A DNA stretch of 64,000 nt from Gillisia limnaea DSM 15749. Lineage in GTDB: Bacteria; Bacteroidota; Bacteroidia; Flavobacteriales; Flavobacteriaceae. The stretch covers positions 343,982 to 407,981 of the forward strand of contig NZ_JH594605.1 in the NCBI RefSeq assembly GCF_000243235.1, written 5' to 3'. Of the stretch, positions 42,670-52,733 are shown piece by piece. The stretch's first letter is position 1. Every line of letters begins with the position of its first letter. Under the pieces are notes generated by a model. That model was not told the origin of the DNA. It saw only the letters and a list, made by a program, of their open reading frames with translations, and did not search any database. A program made the position numbers and the translations under genes.

Positions 42670-45600
42670 TTATTTTTGGATAGTAAAATGAAAAGTACTC
42701 CCTTTGCCTTCTTCAGAAGTTAACCAGATTTCACCACCGTGATTTTCCACAATTTTTTTACAGATTGCCAGACCAATACCGGTTCCTGAATATTCATCCC
42801 GGGCATGCAAACGTTGAAAAATAGTAAAAATTTTATCGAAAAACTGGGTGCGTATGCCTATTCCGTTGTCGGCTATTATAAATTCCCAGGAACTTTTGTG
42901 TTCAAGGACTTTTATATCGATAACGGGAGGAACATTTTTTCGGTGATATTTAAAAGCATTGCTAATCAAATTTGAAAGCACCCGTTGTAAAGGGGTTTTT
43001 GCAGCCTCAATAGTGGGAAGTTCCCCGTAATTAATAACAGCATTGGTTTCTTCTATTAAGGTTTTGTACAATCCGGTAATCCCTGAAATAAGCTCATTTA
43101 AGTCTATTTCCTCAAGCCGGTAATCCATTCTTCCAACCCTGGAATATTCAAGAAGATCCAGAATAATTTGTCGCATTCTCACGGCACCATCTGTAGCAAA
43201 ATGAATGTATTGCTGTGCCTTATCGTCTAATTGACCTTCATATTTTTTCTGAAGTTGGGATAGAAAACTTGTTACCATTCGCAATGGTTCCTGAAGGTCA
43301 TGTGAGGCAATATATGCAAACTGTTCCAGTTCTGCATTGGAAACGGCCAGCTCATTTGCCCTGTTCTTTAGTTTAAAGTTTAGCTCTTCTAAGGCTCTTT
43401 CATTTTGTTTGAGTCCTGTAATATCCTGAAGGGATCCAATCATTCTAACAGCTTTACCGGTGGTATCCCTTATAATATAACCGCGTTCTAAAACAACCGC
43501 CTGAGTTTTATCCCCCTTAATTACTCTGTACTCTATTTGCCACTGTGATTGAGAAGCATTCTTTAAAACGGTATTTAAGTTATCTATCAAAGCCTGCCTA
43601 TCTTCCGGATGAATGATATTTTCCCAATTTTCAACGGTTTCAGCAGCAGTTTGTCTTAGGTATCCAAAAAGCGAATAATAAGCATCACTCCATTCAATAG
43701 CATTTTCAATTATATTCCAATCATATACCGCTTCTTGTGTAACTTTGGAAACCAAATCATAGCGTTCTTTAGCAATCCTTATCTGCTCATTGAAATTTTT
43801 CCTATCTGAGATATCCTTAAAATAAATAGATAATCCATCCTTTCCAGGATATGCATTCACTTCGAACCATTTTTGCAACGGTTCAAAATGCTCTTCAAAA
43901 GAAACTTTTTGTGCTGTGTCTAACGCTTCCTTATATTTAGAATAAAAAAGTGACTTTTTTGCTTCAGGAAAATAATCCCATAAATTTTTATGTAAAATGG
44001 TACTTCTTTTTATCCCCAGCAAATTTTCAGCCTCTTTGTTCCAATAAGTAACCTCCCAGTCCTTAGAGATTGAAAAGAAACCATCTGTTATGCTTTCTAA
44101 AATATTATTGATCCGGTTTCCATATTGTTGAAGGGCCGCTTCGTTTGCAATACGTTCACTAATATCTGTATGCAAACCAAAAATAGCTATGAGCTCTCCG
44201 GATTCATTAAAAACTGGTCCCGCACTTAAGTGAAAATTGAAAATTTTACCATTTCTATTTTTCAGCTTAATATCCCCTTCCCAGTATTTTCCTGAAAGAA
44301 GGCTTGAAAATACAGTATCTGCAATAATCTCATCTGCATATAAATCTTTAACAGAAGCGACTCCTTTTAATTCAGATTCAGAAACACCAAGGATTTCTCT
44401 CAAAGAACTATTGAGAAATACCGCATCGTTCTCAAAAGAGATAAGACCAATTCCATCTTTTGTGCTCTCTATGATGTTCTTATATTTTAAAAGTTCAAGG
44501 TTTGCGGTTTTTATAGGAGTAATATCTATTCCAAATAAATGTACAATCCCATCTTCTTCAATAAACTCTGAAGGTGTCCAGGAAATCCATTTCCAATCCC
44601 CATTTTTTGCCAAACAGCGGTTTTGAAAAGATTGGGGTTTCCGGCCCGACGCCACTTCTTTTAAGCGTTCCACTACTACAGTACCTTCATCGGGATGTAA
44701 AAATTTTATAAATGCCTGGGTTAAAAGTTCTTGTTCCGTGTATCCAAAAACATCAAAGAACGCTGGGTTTACCCGCTTTAAATATCCATCCAATCCTATA
44801 ACCGCGATAAGATTTGGAGTATGGCGGAACATATTATTTAGCTGATTTTCGGTAACCTTTCTTTTGATCGCTGTGGATATTTGAATGGACAAGCGTTGCA
44901 ATAATTGTACGATTCCAGTATAGGGCTCAACTTTATTTCCGTAAAAAGTAAGAACTGCAATAACTTCGTTCTTAAATATAAGGGGAACTCCTATCCCAAA
45001 AGTTATATCGGTTTTCAGCAATGATTTTCTTCTCATAAATCGCTTGTCCTCTTGTAAATTACCCCAAATTTCTACCGACTTTGACTCCCAAATAATTCCT
45101 GGAAAGCCCTCACCTTTTTTACAAAACTTCAAAGAATTACGCATAATCAAATTTTCTTCGCCCTGAATAAAATCTGTTATTTTTCTTATAACAGAACTAT
45201 CGTAACCCACTTCCCAGGCTTCAGCAACCTGTAAGTTTAAAAATTCAGCGATCTTCTTAATTATTTTATTTAGCCCTGAAGTTAAATTTGAAGCTTTGCT
45301 TAGGGAGGTAAGAATCTCATAGATCAATTTTTGTTCTTGCTCAAAATAATAGGTAGCAGTGATATTCCTGCCTATTCCAACCATTCCTTCTACCTTTCCA
45401 CTTTCTGTCCTCAATGGGACTTTAGACAATAAAATTACATCCTTTCTCCCTTTGTAATCATAAATGATATCCTGACGATTGATTATGGGTTTCCCACTTT
45501 CCATTATGCGTTCATTGTCTTGCATAATTTCCTTAGCCTCTTCTTCAGGAAAATAATCGGAAGGCTTAAGGTTTAGAGTGATATTTTCATTTGTTCCTCC

Positions 45601-47229
45601 AAGGTAATCCGCATAAAATTTCTTATTGGAAAGTAATGTTTTGTGATCCTTGTCAATTACAAAAATATAATCGGGAATATTATTGATAATTGCCTTTAAT
45701 AAATTACGCTCCCGTGTTAAAAGTCTTTCAGCCTCTAAAATTTCTGATGCATCTTTTGCGATACAATACATTAATTTCTCGTCCTCATTCCATTGCACCG
45801 CCCAAATATTAGAGACTATACCACCATCCTTTTTTATGGATCTGTTCAAGAAATTATTCACATTGGAACCGCTGCTTATTTCAGCGGCTACTGTTTTTGT
45901 AGCCGCTCTATCATCAGGATGAACCAGCTCCATATAATCCATCCCTATAAGTTCTTCCGGGGTATAACCCCAGTTTATAAAACTCACGGCACTCACTTCT
46001 ATAAACTTACCTTCTTCATTTATTGTACAAATCACATCCAGGGACTGATCTAAAATTTTCCTGAGACGATCCCCACTTTGTTTTGCTTTGCTTTTATTTC
46101 TTTCAACCTCTGTTATATCGCGTGCAACACCAAAGACGCCTGTTATCTTATCGCCGGAAATAATTGGGAAATTGGTAATATGGAGCCTTCTTTTATTTCC
46201 TTTTAAACTAATAAAACCGGTGTTATAACTTTGGGTTTCTCCCTGGCAGGCTTTTTCAAAATGTTTGTAAACCCTTGGAAGATCTACTTCCGGAATCAAG
46301 CTTGCAAAGCTCATATTTAGAAGTTGATCTGTTGATCCTTCACTCAAACTTAGCGCACTGGGGTTTACACTTATAAAATTCCCTTCCAGATCAAACGAGT
46401 ACACAGAATCCGGATGACCTTTAAAAAGGGATTCAAAAATTTGGTTGGTTTTAGAAAGTTCAATTTTTTGAAGGCGTTGCCTGGATATATCAAATAAAAT
46501 GCTAGTTGCATATTCCTGTCCGGAACTATCCTTATAAATAGAAGAAAACATCTCAACCGGGAATTTGGATCCATCCTTTTTGATCGCTGTGAGTTCCCCT
46601 TTCACAAAGCCTTTTATTTTCCTGATTTTTAACATCTTCGTCAATTTTCCATCACTGGAATCAAAGAGTACATCTCTTTCATTCTTTCGAAATTCCTCGA
46701 TATTATAATCAAACATCAGACTAGCCGCAGTATTGACATCCAGAATTTCTCCCGTGGGTCTAGTCAAGAAAACACCTATATTGGAATCATCTAACAGTCC
46801 TTTTAAATCATCTTCAATTATTGCCTTGTTTTCTACTGGGTTTTCTTCATAATTGATTAGGATCTGAATATATTTAACTGCATCAAATTCATCAAAAACG
46901 GGAGAAAATAAAAAGCTAACAGATTCCCGGGCTTCTGTGGACGGGACCCGGTATTTATTAAACACACCGGAACAGGCAGTTTTCAAATATTTTCCAAAAG
47001 ATTCAAGATTTGCTGTGGGAACAATTGTTAATATCGAATCACCCTGGGAAAGTTTTGTATTAAATTGATCGCTTATAATTTTTGCTGCCGGAGCATTTAT
47101 TGACTCCAAATCCCCGTTTAAACGGAGATTGATTAAAGCATTTATAGATTTCTGTGAAGATGGAAAGCCCGCAAGTATTTCCTGAATGATCGTATTGCGG
47201 GAAGCACTTTCTTTAGGTTTATTTCGCAT
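42670..47229 (-). CDS. Multi-PAS/GAF sensor histidine kinase (1519 residues)
   Basis: A very large cytoplasmic kinase with no membrane segment. About eight PAS domains occur in series (first degenerate at 50-145; others near 145-255, 260-380, 385-500, 505-640, 810-930, 930-1050, 1055-1165, 1170-1295), with one GAF domain between the fifth and sixth (about 640-800: GFPGIIWESKSVEIWGN, IGVPLIFKNEVIAVLTFYG). It ends with a HisKA domain (FAYIASHDLQEPLRMVTSFL, His in the H-box) and HATPase_c (NAFKYHRKN, IADNGIGI, GTGIGLAICKKIVENHGG). PAS and GAF domains bind haem, flavin, oxygen-sensitive clusters or small molecules; no ligand can be inferred. It heads the operon with two receivers. Confidence 0.92.
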   Translation of the reverse strand: MRNKPKESASRNTIIQEILAGFPSSQKSINALINLRLNGDLESINAPAAKIISDQFNTKLSQGDSILTIVPTANLESFGKYLKTACSGVFNKYRVPSTEARESVSFLFSPVFDEFDAVKYIQILINYEENPVENKAIIEDDLKGLLDDSNIGVFLTRPTGEILDVNTAASLMFDYNIEEFRKNERDVLFDSSDGKLTKMLKIRKIKGFVKGELTAIKKDGSKFPVEMFSSIYKDSSGQEYATSILFDISRQRLQKIELSKTNQIFESLFKGHPDSVYSFDLEGNFISVNPSALSLSEGSTDQLLNMSFASLIPEVDLPRVYKHFEKACQGETQSYNTGFISLKGNKRRLHITNFPIISGDKITGVFGVARDITEVERNKSKAKQSGDRLRKILDQSLDVICTINEEGKFIEVSAVSFINWGYTPEELIGMDYMELVHPDDRAATKTVAAEISSGSNVNNFLNRSIKKDGGIVSNIWAVQWNEDEKLMYCIAKDASEILEAERLLTRERNLLKAIINNIPDYIFVIDKDHKTLLSNKKFYADYLGGTNENITLNLKPSDYFPEEEAKEIMQDNERIMESGKPIINRQDIIYDYKGRKDVILLSKVPLRTESGKVEGMVGIGRNITATYYFEQEQKLIYEILTSLSKASNLTSGLNKIIKKIAEFLNLQVAEAWEVGYDSSVIRKITDFIQGEENLIMRNSLKFCKKGEGFPGIIWESKSVEIWGNLQEDKRFMRRKSLLKTDITFGIGVPLIFKNEVIAVLTFYGNKVEPYTGIVQLLQRLSIQISTAIKRKVTENQLNNMFRHTPNLIAVIGLDGYLKRVNPAFFDVFGYTEQELLTQAFIKFLHPDEGTVVVERLKEVASGRKPQSFQNRCLAKNGDWKWISWTPSEFIEEDGIVHLFGIDITPIKTANLELLKYKNIIESTKDGIGLISFENDAVFLNSSLREILGVSESELKGVASVKDLYADEIIADTVFSSLLSGKYWEGDIKLKNRNGKIFNFHLSAGPVFNESGELIAIFGLHTDISERIANEAALQQYGNRINNILESITDGFFSISKDWEVTYWNKEAENLLGIKRSTILHKNLWDYFPEAKKSLFYSKYKEALDTAQKVSFEEHFEPLQKWFEVNAYPGKDGLSIYFKDISDRKNFNEQIRIAKERYDLVSKVTQEAVYDWNIIENAIEWSDAYYSLFGYLRQTAAETVENWENIIHPEDRQALIDNLNTVLKNASQSQWQIEYRVIKGDKTQAVVLERGYIIRDTTGKAVRMIGSLQDITGLKQNERALEELNFKLKNRANELAVSNAELEQFAYIASHDLQEPLRMVTSFLSQLQKKYEGQLDDKAQQYIHFATDGAVRMRQIILDLLEYSRVGRMDYRLEEIDLNELISGITGLYKTLIEETNAVINYGELPTIEAAKTPLQRVLSNLISNAFKYHRKNVPPVIDIKVLEHKSSWEFIIADNGIGIRTQFFDKIFTIFQRLHARDEYSGTGIGLAICKKIVENHGGEIWLTSEEGKGSTFHFTIQK

Positions 47230-47303
47230 TTACGTAGGTTTTGGGGTACGTATTACTGATAAAAAAAGATCAAAATACAAAAACTTTAAGGATAACAAAA
47301 TTA

Positions 47304-48641
47304 TCAGAAGAAACTTTTACTAATCTGCAAACCAATACCCAGATTTGTTGAAGATTCTGAAATCATATCTGCCCCCAGCTGTATATTCACATCCAATAGA
47401 TTCTGCCAAACCTTGAGTTCCAGATAAGTGGATAAAATATTGTTCTTATTAGAAGAAGTACCCTTACCCCCGTAATTTCTCCTGTAACTGCTAAGAAGTT
47501 TATAGGGGAGTTTTTCAAAAGCAATTCCTGAAATCCCTATATGTTGTGCAACAATTTTATTGTTGTTCACTCTAAACCTGTTTTCATCAAGAGTTATAAA
47601 AGGAACCCCTAAAATTCTGCTTTCATACGTCCACCCGGAACGGTATAGATTGTTATTAAAATAATTGTCTTCACCGTCTGTGGTAATATCAGTATCGCTC
47701 TGATCCTTGGTATAATAAAATTCATAGATAAAAGCATCGATCCATTTACCGGGGTTTGGATCTTCAATATATACACCATAACGCCCGTCTGGGGTATTCC
47801 TTAAAACTCTCCCCGATCCATCCTCAAACAAATGATTGTATATAAATTGAACATTGTAATTGGCTATCCTGGTATCTATATATACTTCATAGCTTCCAAG
47901 ATGATTTCCAAGAGCATTAGCTTCTTGCCCACCTACCGTATCATCCCCTTCTTTTCCGGTAAACACATCGATATAATCACTGAAACTGCCCGGTAATTTT
48001 CCAAAATCAGGTGAAGTACCTGCCCACTGAACAAAATGTTGCAATCCTGCAGTGATCTGAAAATTTTCGGACCCTTTGTAGACCAGGTGAAAACTTTTAT
48101 GATGCAGTCTGGTATTATCTACATAGCGCTCATCGTCCATAAGATATTCCTCCAGGGAAGCTTTAAAACCAATCCCCTGATTGTTCTTGAAAAAGATAGG
48201 TCTGGTAGTTGAAATTTGAACTCCCGGAAGTGGTCTTGCATTGAGGGACCATAAGATGTTTTGATTGGATGCGCTAAGTCCATTATAAAGTTCGGCACGT
48301 TGTTTTCTACCTGCTACAATGGAAAGCCATGAATTTTGAAATGCTAAATACGATTCATCCAGCTGAAGTTTATCTGTATATCCATCCTGATACAAACCGC
48401 CAAGTCCCAGTTCTAAACCGGCATTTTCACCAATCTGATATTTTGCCTGCCCATTAATCCATCCGGAGAAATTGGAAAGTTCGTCAACTCTCCCCCGCTG
48501 ATTGCTATGCATCCAGAAAGGGGATTCGTCTTCAGAATAAAATAAACCTTTTGTGCTAAAAGAGCCTGAAAATTCTACTTCCTGCGCATTTAGAAAGCCA
48601 AAAAACACAAAAAACAAGGGAGCTAATAATTTTATTTTCAT
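47304..48641 (-). CDS. Capsule assembly Wzi-family outer-membrane protein
   Basis: A 445-residue protein with signal peptide MKIKLLAPLFFVFFGFLNAQ and amphipathic beta strands through to a C-terminal aromatic ISKSFF, as in outer-membrane barrels. The pattern SPFWMHSNQRGRVDELSNFSG at the start, GRKQRAELYNGLSASNQNILWSLNARPLPG, and NALGNHLGSYEVYIDTRI are typical of Bacteroidota Wzi homologues, which attach capsule to the cell surface. It is divergent from the CpsB-like gene with 90 bases between, and belongs with the polysaccharide locus to its right. Confidence 0.8.
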   Translation of the reverse strand: MKIKLLAPLFFVFFGFLNAQEVEFSGSFSTKGLFYSEDESPFWMHSNQRGRVDELSNFSGWINGQAKYQIGENAGLELGLGGLYQDGYTDKLQLDESYLAFQNSWLSIVAGRKQRAELYNGLSASNQNILWSLNARPLPGVQISTTRPIFFKNNQGIGFKASLEEYLMDDERYVDNTRLHHKSFHLVYKGSENFQITAGLQHFVQWAGTSPDFGKLPGSFSDYIDVFTGKEGDDTVGGQEANALGNHLGSYEVYIDTRIANYNVQFIYNHLFEDGSGRVLRNTPDGRYGVYIEDPNPGKWIDAFIYEFYYTKDQSDTDITTDGEDNYFNNNLYRSGWTYESRILGVPFITLDENRFRVNNNKIVAQHIGISGIAFEKLPYKLLSSYRRNYGGKGTSSNKNNILSTYLELKVWQNLLDVNIQLGADMISESSTNLGIGLQISKSFF

Positions 48642-48664
48642 ATCGGGGAAAAATACAGTAATGA

Positions 48665-48697
48665 TTAAATGGAGCTAATAACTTTAAATGGAGTTAA
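48665..48697. promoter_or_regulatory. Direct repeat TTAAATGGAGYTAA in the wzi/cpsB divergent promoter
   Basis: TTAAATGGAGCTAA (48665-48678) and TTAAATGGAGTTAA (48684-48697) are 14-base copies with one mismatch, 19 bases apart, i.e. nearly two helical turns on the same face. They lie 23-57 bases from both start codons, so a regulator bound here could control both genes. Confidence 0.35.
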
Positions 48698-48731
48698 AAA
48701 TATGTAATTTTACAAGATAAAATGATGTTTT

Positions 48732-49475
48732 ATGTTATCAATTTTTGAAAGGAAAAGGTTTCTAATAGATCAACTGCAAGGTATAACCGATGTTCACAAC
48801 CATATACTTCCAGGAATAGATGATGGTGCTGCCAATATCGAGGAGTCTATGAATTTGCTTTTAAAATTTAAGGAGATAGGAATTACAAATTTTATAGCTA
48901 CTCCGCACATCATGAATGATTATTACCCGAACACGCCCCAAATTATAAACGCCGCACTTGAAACAGTACAGAAAGCTATTTCTAAGAATGAACTACTGAA
49001 AAACACTACTATTAAGGCCGCTGCCGAATATATGATGGACCAGAATTTTTTAGAGCTTTTAGAAAATGAAAAGTTGCTGGTTTTGAAGGATAAGCTTGTA
49101 TTGGTAGAAATGTCCTATTTCCAGGCACCTATAAATCTAAAAGAGATATTATTCAAAATCCAAACTCACGGCTACAAACCTGTTTTAGCTCATCCTGAAA
49201 GATATTCCTATTACCATACAAAGGATCTTAGAAAGTATGAAGAACTAAAAAACCGTGGATGTTATTTTCAACTAAATATACTTTCTCTTACTCCGCATTA
49301 CGGGACGAATATGCAAAAAACCGCCCTTCTATTATTGGAAAAAGGAATGATCGATTTTATAGGAAGCGATGCCCACAGAGATCAGCATTTACAAAAACTA
49401 GCCTCCATCAAACTCAATAAAAAAACAGAAGCTTTGGTTAAAAAAGTGATTGAAAAAACAAAGCAATATTTTTAA
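48732..49475 (+). CDS. CpsB/YwqE-type tyrosine-protein phosphatase (PHP family)
   Basis: A 247-residue PHP-fold metal-dependent phosphatase. Motifs: DVHNHILPGIDDGA (metal ligands), ATPHIMNDYY, AAAEYMMDQNF, LAHPERYSYY and GSDAHRDQHL, which match the CpsB/Wzb-like PHP enzymes of Gram-positive bacteria and Bacteroidota. They dephosphorylate the tyrosine tail of the Wzc/BY-kinase. The partner Wzc gene lies next to it on the opposite strand, converging with a 4-base overlap of the two ends. Residues 1-18 are a short extension before the metal motif. Confidence 0.93.
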   Translation: MLSIFERKRFLIDQLQGITDVHNHILPGIDDGAANIEESMNLLLKFKEIGITNFIATPHIMNDYYPNTPQIINAALETVQKAISKNELLKNTTIKAAAEYMMDQNFLELLENEKLLVLKDKLVLVEMSYFQAPINLKEILFKIQTHGYKPVLAHPERYSYYHTKDLRKYEELKNRGCYFQLNILSLTPHYGTNMQKTALLLLEKGMIDFIGSDAHRDQHLQKLASIKLNKKTEALVKKVIEKTKQYF

Positions 49476-51877
49476 ACCTTAGTTTTCCCGAAGGGTTTTT
49501 TCAAAACCCTCTTGATTCTTGATTGCTTATCCACTCCGTAACCATATCCATATCCATAAGAATAACCATATTGGGCACCATAAGAGAATTTAGAATAATC
49601 TACATCGTTTAAAATCACTGCCAGCCCTTTTAGTTTTCCCTGTTGTTTCAAATCTTTTGGGAAATCAAGTAATTTCTTTTCGGTGTAACCAGATCTGGTT
49701 ACATAAAGCGTGGTATCTGCCAGCGGACTAATAAGCAAGGTATCTGTAACGATCATTGTTGGCGCAGTATCTACAATTATGAAATCATAGGATTGGGCAA
49801 GTTCCTTTAAAAGAAGCTCCATCCTGTCATTCATAAAAAGTTCAGCAGGATTAGGTGGTATAGTCCCAGATAAAATTAGATCAACCTGAATTTCCCTGTC
49901 TTCTGAAGAAGCAATAATATCTTTAGGATTGATATCCAGATCATATAAATAATCGGATAAACCTTTAGTATCCATGGGCGCTTGAACATATCGGTGTAAT
50001 TTCGGATTCCTGATATCTGCCCCAATAATAATTACCTTCTTTTTGGTTGTAGCTAATGTTCGTGCGAGATTATAGGATATAAAAGTTTTCCCCTCACCTT
50101 TGATCGTAGAAGTTACAAAAATGATTTCCCCTCGGTTTTCCTTTTTGGCCTTTACCAAATAAGCCAGGTTGGTTCTTAATATCCTAAAAGACTCCGCCAA
50201 AGGAGAACGGTCATTTAACTGAATGACTACTTCACTTTCGTTAGCGATTTTGGGAACCTCTCCTAAAAATGGAATATTTTTAATTAGCGTTGCCAGATCT
50301 CCTTTATGATGCACTTTTGTGTCCAGCATAAATTTGGCAAACAAAATAAGCAAAGGCAGAATCAACCCGATAAGAAAACCTCCCACTAATATAAGCCAGG
50401 GTTTAGGATCTACGGGGGATGACATTGTATATGCAGGGTCTATGATCTTTGAAACCGGGGAGGTTACCGCAAAGGCTATAGCGGCCTCCTCCCTTCTTTG
50501 TAAAAGAAATAAATACAGCTGCTCCTTTATTTGCTGTTGACGTTCAATTCCCCGCATTCCTTTTTCTAAACCGGGAAAAGTACTGAATTGGCTTTGAGAA
50601 CTTCTATCCAATTGATTTAATACGCCAAGTTGTATATTCAGGGAACTAACAGCACTCCGGATATTATCCCTTAAGTTTTCCCTTAGCGAATCCAATTGGG
50701 CAGTTATAGTTGCCACAACAGGGTTTTGAGGGGTGGAAGTTCTTAAATAGGCGTTTCGCTCCAGGACAAGGGAATTATAGGTCGATATTAAACCCGAAAT
50801 CTCACCATCTTGAATTCCCAGACTTGCAGGCAGCAATTGATACCCTTCCCGTTTATTCAAAAGTTCCTCAATAGATCTAATAATCATCAACTGGGTTTCT
50901 ATTTCAAAGGCCTGTTGTTCTGCCTGGGTAGATTTAGAAAGGTATTCACTTGCCCCGCTACCGACATCCATAAACTGATTTTCCCTTTTGAAATCTGCCA
51001 TTCCACCTTCCACAGAATCGAGTTCTGAAGTGATCAATTCCAGCCTGTCCTGAATAAATTCAGTAGTACTTAAGGCAACCTGTCTTTTGTCGGTAACACC
51101 ATCAGCATTGAACTGCTGCATCAAATTATTAAGAAAATCTTCCGACTTAGTACTTTCTTCCTGCACGATTCCCAGAGAGAGGATGTCCGCCGCTTTTCCT
51201 TTTGGTCCAATTACCAATTTCGATATATAATCCCCTGCTACCCTATCAACGGGGTTAATATTTATTTGGACTGTTTTTGAATTTTTAAAGGAAGAATCTG
51301 GTCCGGACCTGGGAACTATGGAGAATTTTAGTCCATCGAGTTCAATAATTTCACCAATCTCGTGGGATTTATTATAACCCTGAGATTCATCGACCAGGTT
51401 AAAACTGGTGTCGGATTTTGGAGTAACCAAAAAGGCTTTTGAAGCTTTATTTACAATTGAATCGGCAGTGATAAACTGGATAATAACTGGGCTGCTTTTA
51501 TACGCCTCTATAGTAATTACATTCCCTTCTATAAAATAAGAAATATTATGATTTAGTTCATCTACCACCTTTTCTACCAGACGTTTGGATTTCAGGGTGA
51601 CAATTTGATTATCAAGACTATTATCTCCAAAGGTCAAAATAGACCCACCACCGGAAGGCAAAGCACTAGCGATATTATTTTCGTTATCCTTTAGCACCAT
51701 TAAAGATGCTTGCGTATAATATTGAGGGATCGTATAACGATTATAAAGATAGGCGATCAATCCACCCAATAAAAGTCCAAAAAGCAACCATTTCCAATAC
51801 GCGAGATACTTAAATATTTCTGCTTTTAAGTCAAAGTTTGATTCCTTCTCCTCTGTGAAATCCTGTAATTCCTCCAT
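49472..51877 (-). CDS. wzc: Polysaccharide co-polymerase / BY-kinase (Wzc-like)
   Basis: An 801-residue inner-membrane protein. It has a Wzz-type N-terminal segment with a membrane helix at about 31-48 (WLLFGLLLGGLIAYLYN) and a second at about 500-520 (LILVGGFLIGLILPLLILFA), a long periplasmic helical region between, and a C-terminal kinase domain: Walker A STIKGEGKTFISYNLA, VIIIGADIRNPKLH (Walker A'), FIIVDTAPTMIV (Walker B). The end is a tyrosine cluster (YGAQYGYSYGYGYGYG) that would be autophosphorylated. It controls export and chain length of polysaccharide together with Wza, 6 bases upstream. Confidence 0.93.
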   Translation of the reverse strand: MEELQDFTEEKESNFDLKAEIFKYLAYWKWLLFGLLLGGLIAYLYNRYTIPQYYTQASLMVLKDNENNIASALPSGGGSILTFGDNSLDNQIVTLKSKRLVEKVVDELNHNISYFIEGNVITIEAYKSSPVIIQFITADSIVNKASKAFLVTPKSDTSFNLVDESQGYNKSHEIGEIIELDGLKFSIVPRSGPDSSFKNSKTVQININPVDRVAGDYISKLVIGPKGKAADILSLGIVQEESTKSEDFLNNLMQQFNADGVTDKRQVALSTTEFIQDRLELITSELDSVEGGMADFKRENQFMDVGSGASEYLSKSTQAEQQAFEIETQLMIIRSIEELLNKREGYQLLPASLGIQDGEISGLISTYNSLVLERNAYLRTSTPQNPVVATITAQLDSLRENLRDNIRSAVSSLNIQLGVLNQLDRSSQSQFSTFPGLEKGMRGIERQQQIKEQLYLFLLQRREEAAIAFAVTSPVSKIIDPAYTMSSPVDPKPWLILVGGFLIGLILPLLILFAKFMLDTKVHHKGDLATLIKNIPFLGEVPKIANESEVVIQLNDRSPLAESFRILRTNLAYLVKAKKENRGEIIFVTSTIKGEGKTFISYNLARTLATTKKKVIIIGADIRNPKLHRYVQAPMDTKGLSDYLYDLDINPKDIIASSEDREIQVDLILSGTIPPNPAELFMNDRMELLLKELAQSYDFIIVDTAPTMIVTDTLLISPLADTTLYVTRSGYTEKKLLDFPKDLKQQGKLKGLAVILNDVDYSKFSYGAQYGYSYGYGYGYGVDKQSRIKRVLKKPFGKTKV

Positions 51878-51883
51878 GAATAT

Positions 51884-52645
51884 CTATCTCGTAAAAAGTA
51901 TAATTAAACTAAAAATTGTAGTACCAAGAGAAAGCAGGCCTGTATAGCTGGTTATAAATCCGGCTGATTTCACCTTTCTTAAAGTGGGTTCTACGTAAAC
52001 TATATCGTTTTGTTTTAAATAATAAAAGGGATTTGAAAAAACATCGGTACTTGTCATATCTACCCTGCCAATGGTTTTAACCCCATCTACCTCTCTTATT
52101 ATTAAAATATTATCGCGCATTCCGTCATAAGTTATCCCACCTACAGTAGCTAATAATTCCGGTACGCTTATTCGTTCATTTTCTACCTGCACCACGGACT
52201 CACCTGTTTCTCCAAGCACAACAACCCTAAAATTTAATAATCTTACTGCCACTACAGGATCGGTAACGTATGTTTTTATCTCTTCTGTTAAATAAGACTC
52301 CAGCTCGCTCCTGCTTCTTCCCGCTGCCGGAACTTTACCCAATACCGGGAATTGAATATTTCCATCAACATCAACCATATAGCCCATCAAAGAAGGGTTT
52401 TGCTGTCCTCCACCACCCTGACTCTGCCCGCCGGTTGTCATTTGAAAAGGTGCTACAACTTCTTCGTTTAAAGAAGAAACTTTAACGTGAAGAATATCAT
52501 TAACCTCAAATACAGGTTCAAATTCCATCAGGCTTTTCATGTTTTCAAGCTTTTCAGACCCCTGAAAGTATACGATCTCCTTCCGGGTTGAGCAACTTGT
52601 TAAAATCAAAAAGCCAATTAAAACAACTATTAAATTATATTTCAT
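51884..52645 (-). CDS. wza: Polysaccharide export outer-membrane lipoprotein (Wza-like)
   Basis: A 253-residue lipoprotein: MKYNLIVVLIGFLILTSCST gives a lipobox with Cys18. The polysaccharide-export domain begins IVYFQGSEKLENM and FEVNDILHVKVSSLNEE, with the GYMVDVDGNIQFPVLG strand, then an SLBB domain (RVVVLGETGESVVQVENERISVPELLATVGGI). A C-terminal hydrophobic helix (SYTGLLSLGTTIFSLIILF) is common in Bacteroidota Wza proteins. It forms the outer-membrane channel for the polysaccharide. Gap to Wzc is 6 bases, so the two are coupled. Confidence 0.93.
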   Translation of the reverse strand: MKYNLIVVLIGFLILTSCSTRKEIVYFQGSEKLENMKSLMEFEPVFEVNDILHVKVSSLNEEVVAPFQMTTGGQSQGGGGQQNPSLMGYMVDVDGNIQFPVLGKVPAAGRSRSELESYLTEEIKTYVTDPVVAVRLLNFRVVVLGETGESVVQVENERISVPELLATVGGITYDGMRDNILIIREVDGVKTIGRVDMTSTDVFSNPFYYLKQNDIVYVEPTLRKVKSAGFITSYTGLLSLGTTIFSLIILFTR

Positions 52646-52733
52646 AAAATTTTGGTAAAGTGCAAATATAGGTGGATAAAATTAAGTCGCTAGATCACAG
52701 ATATAAAAATGTGTTAAATAACTAGTAGACAAA

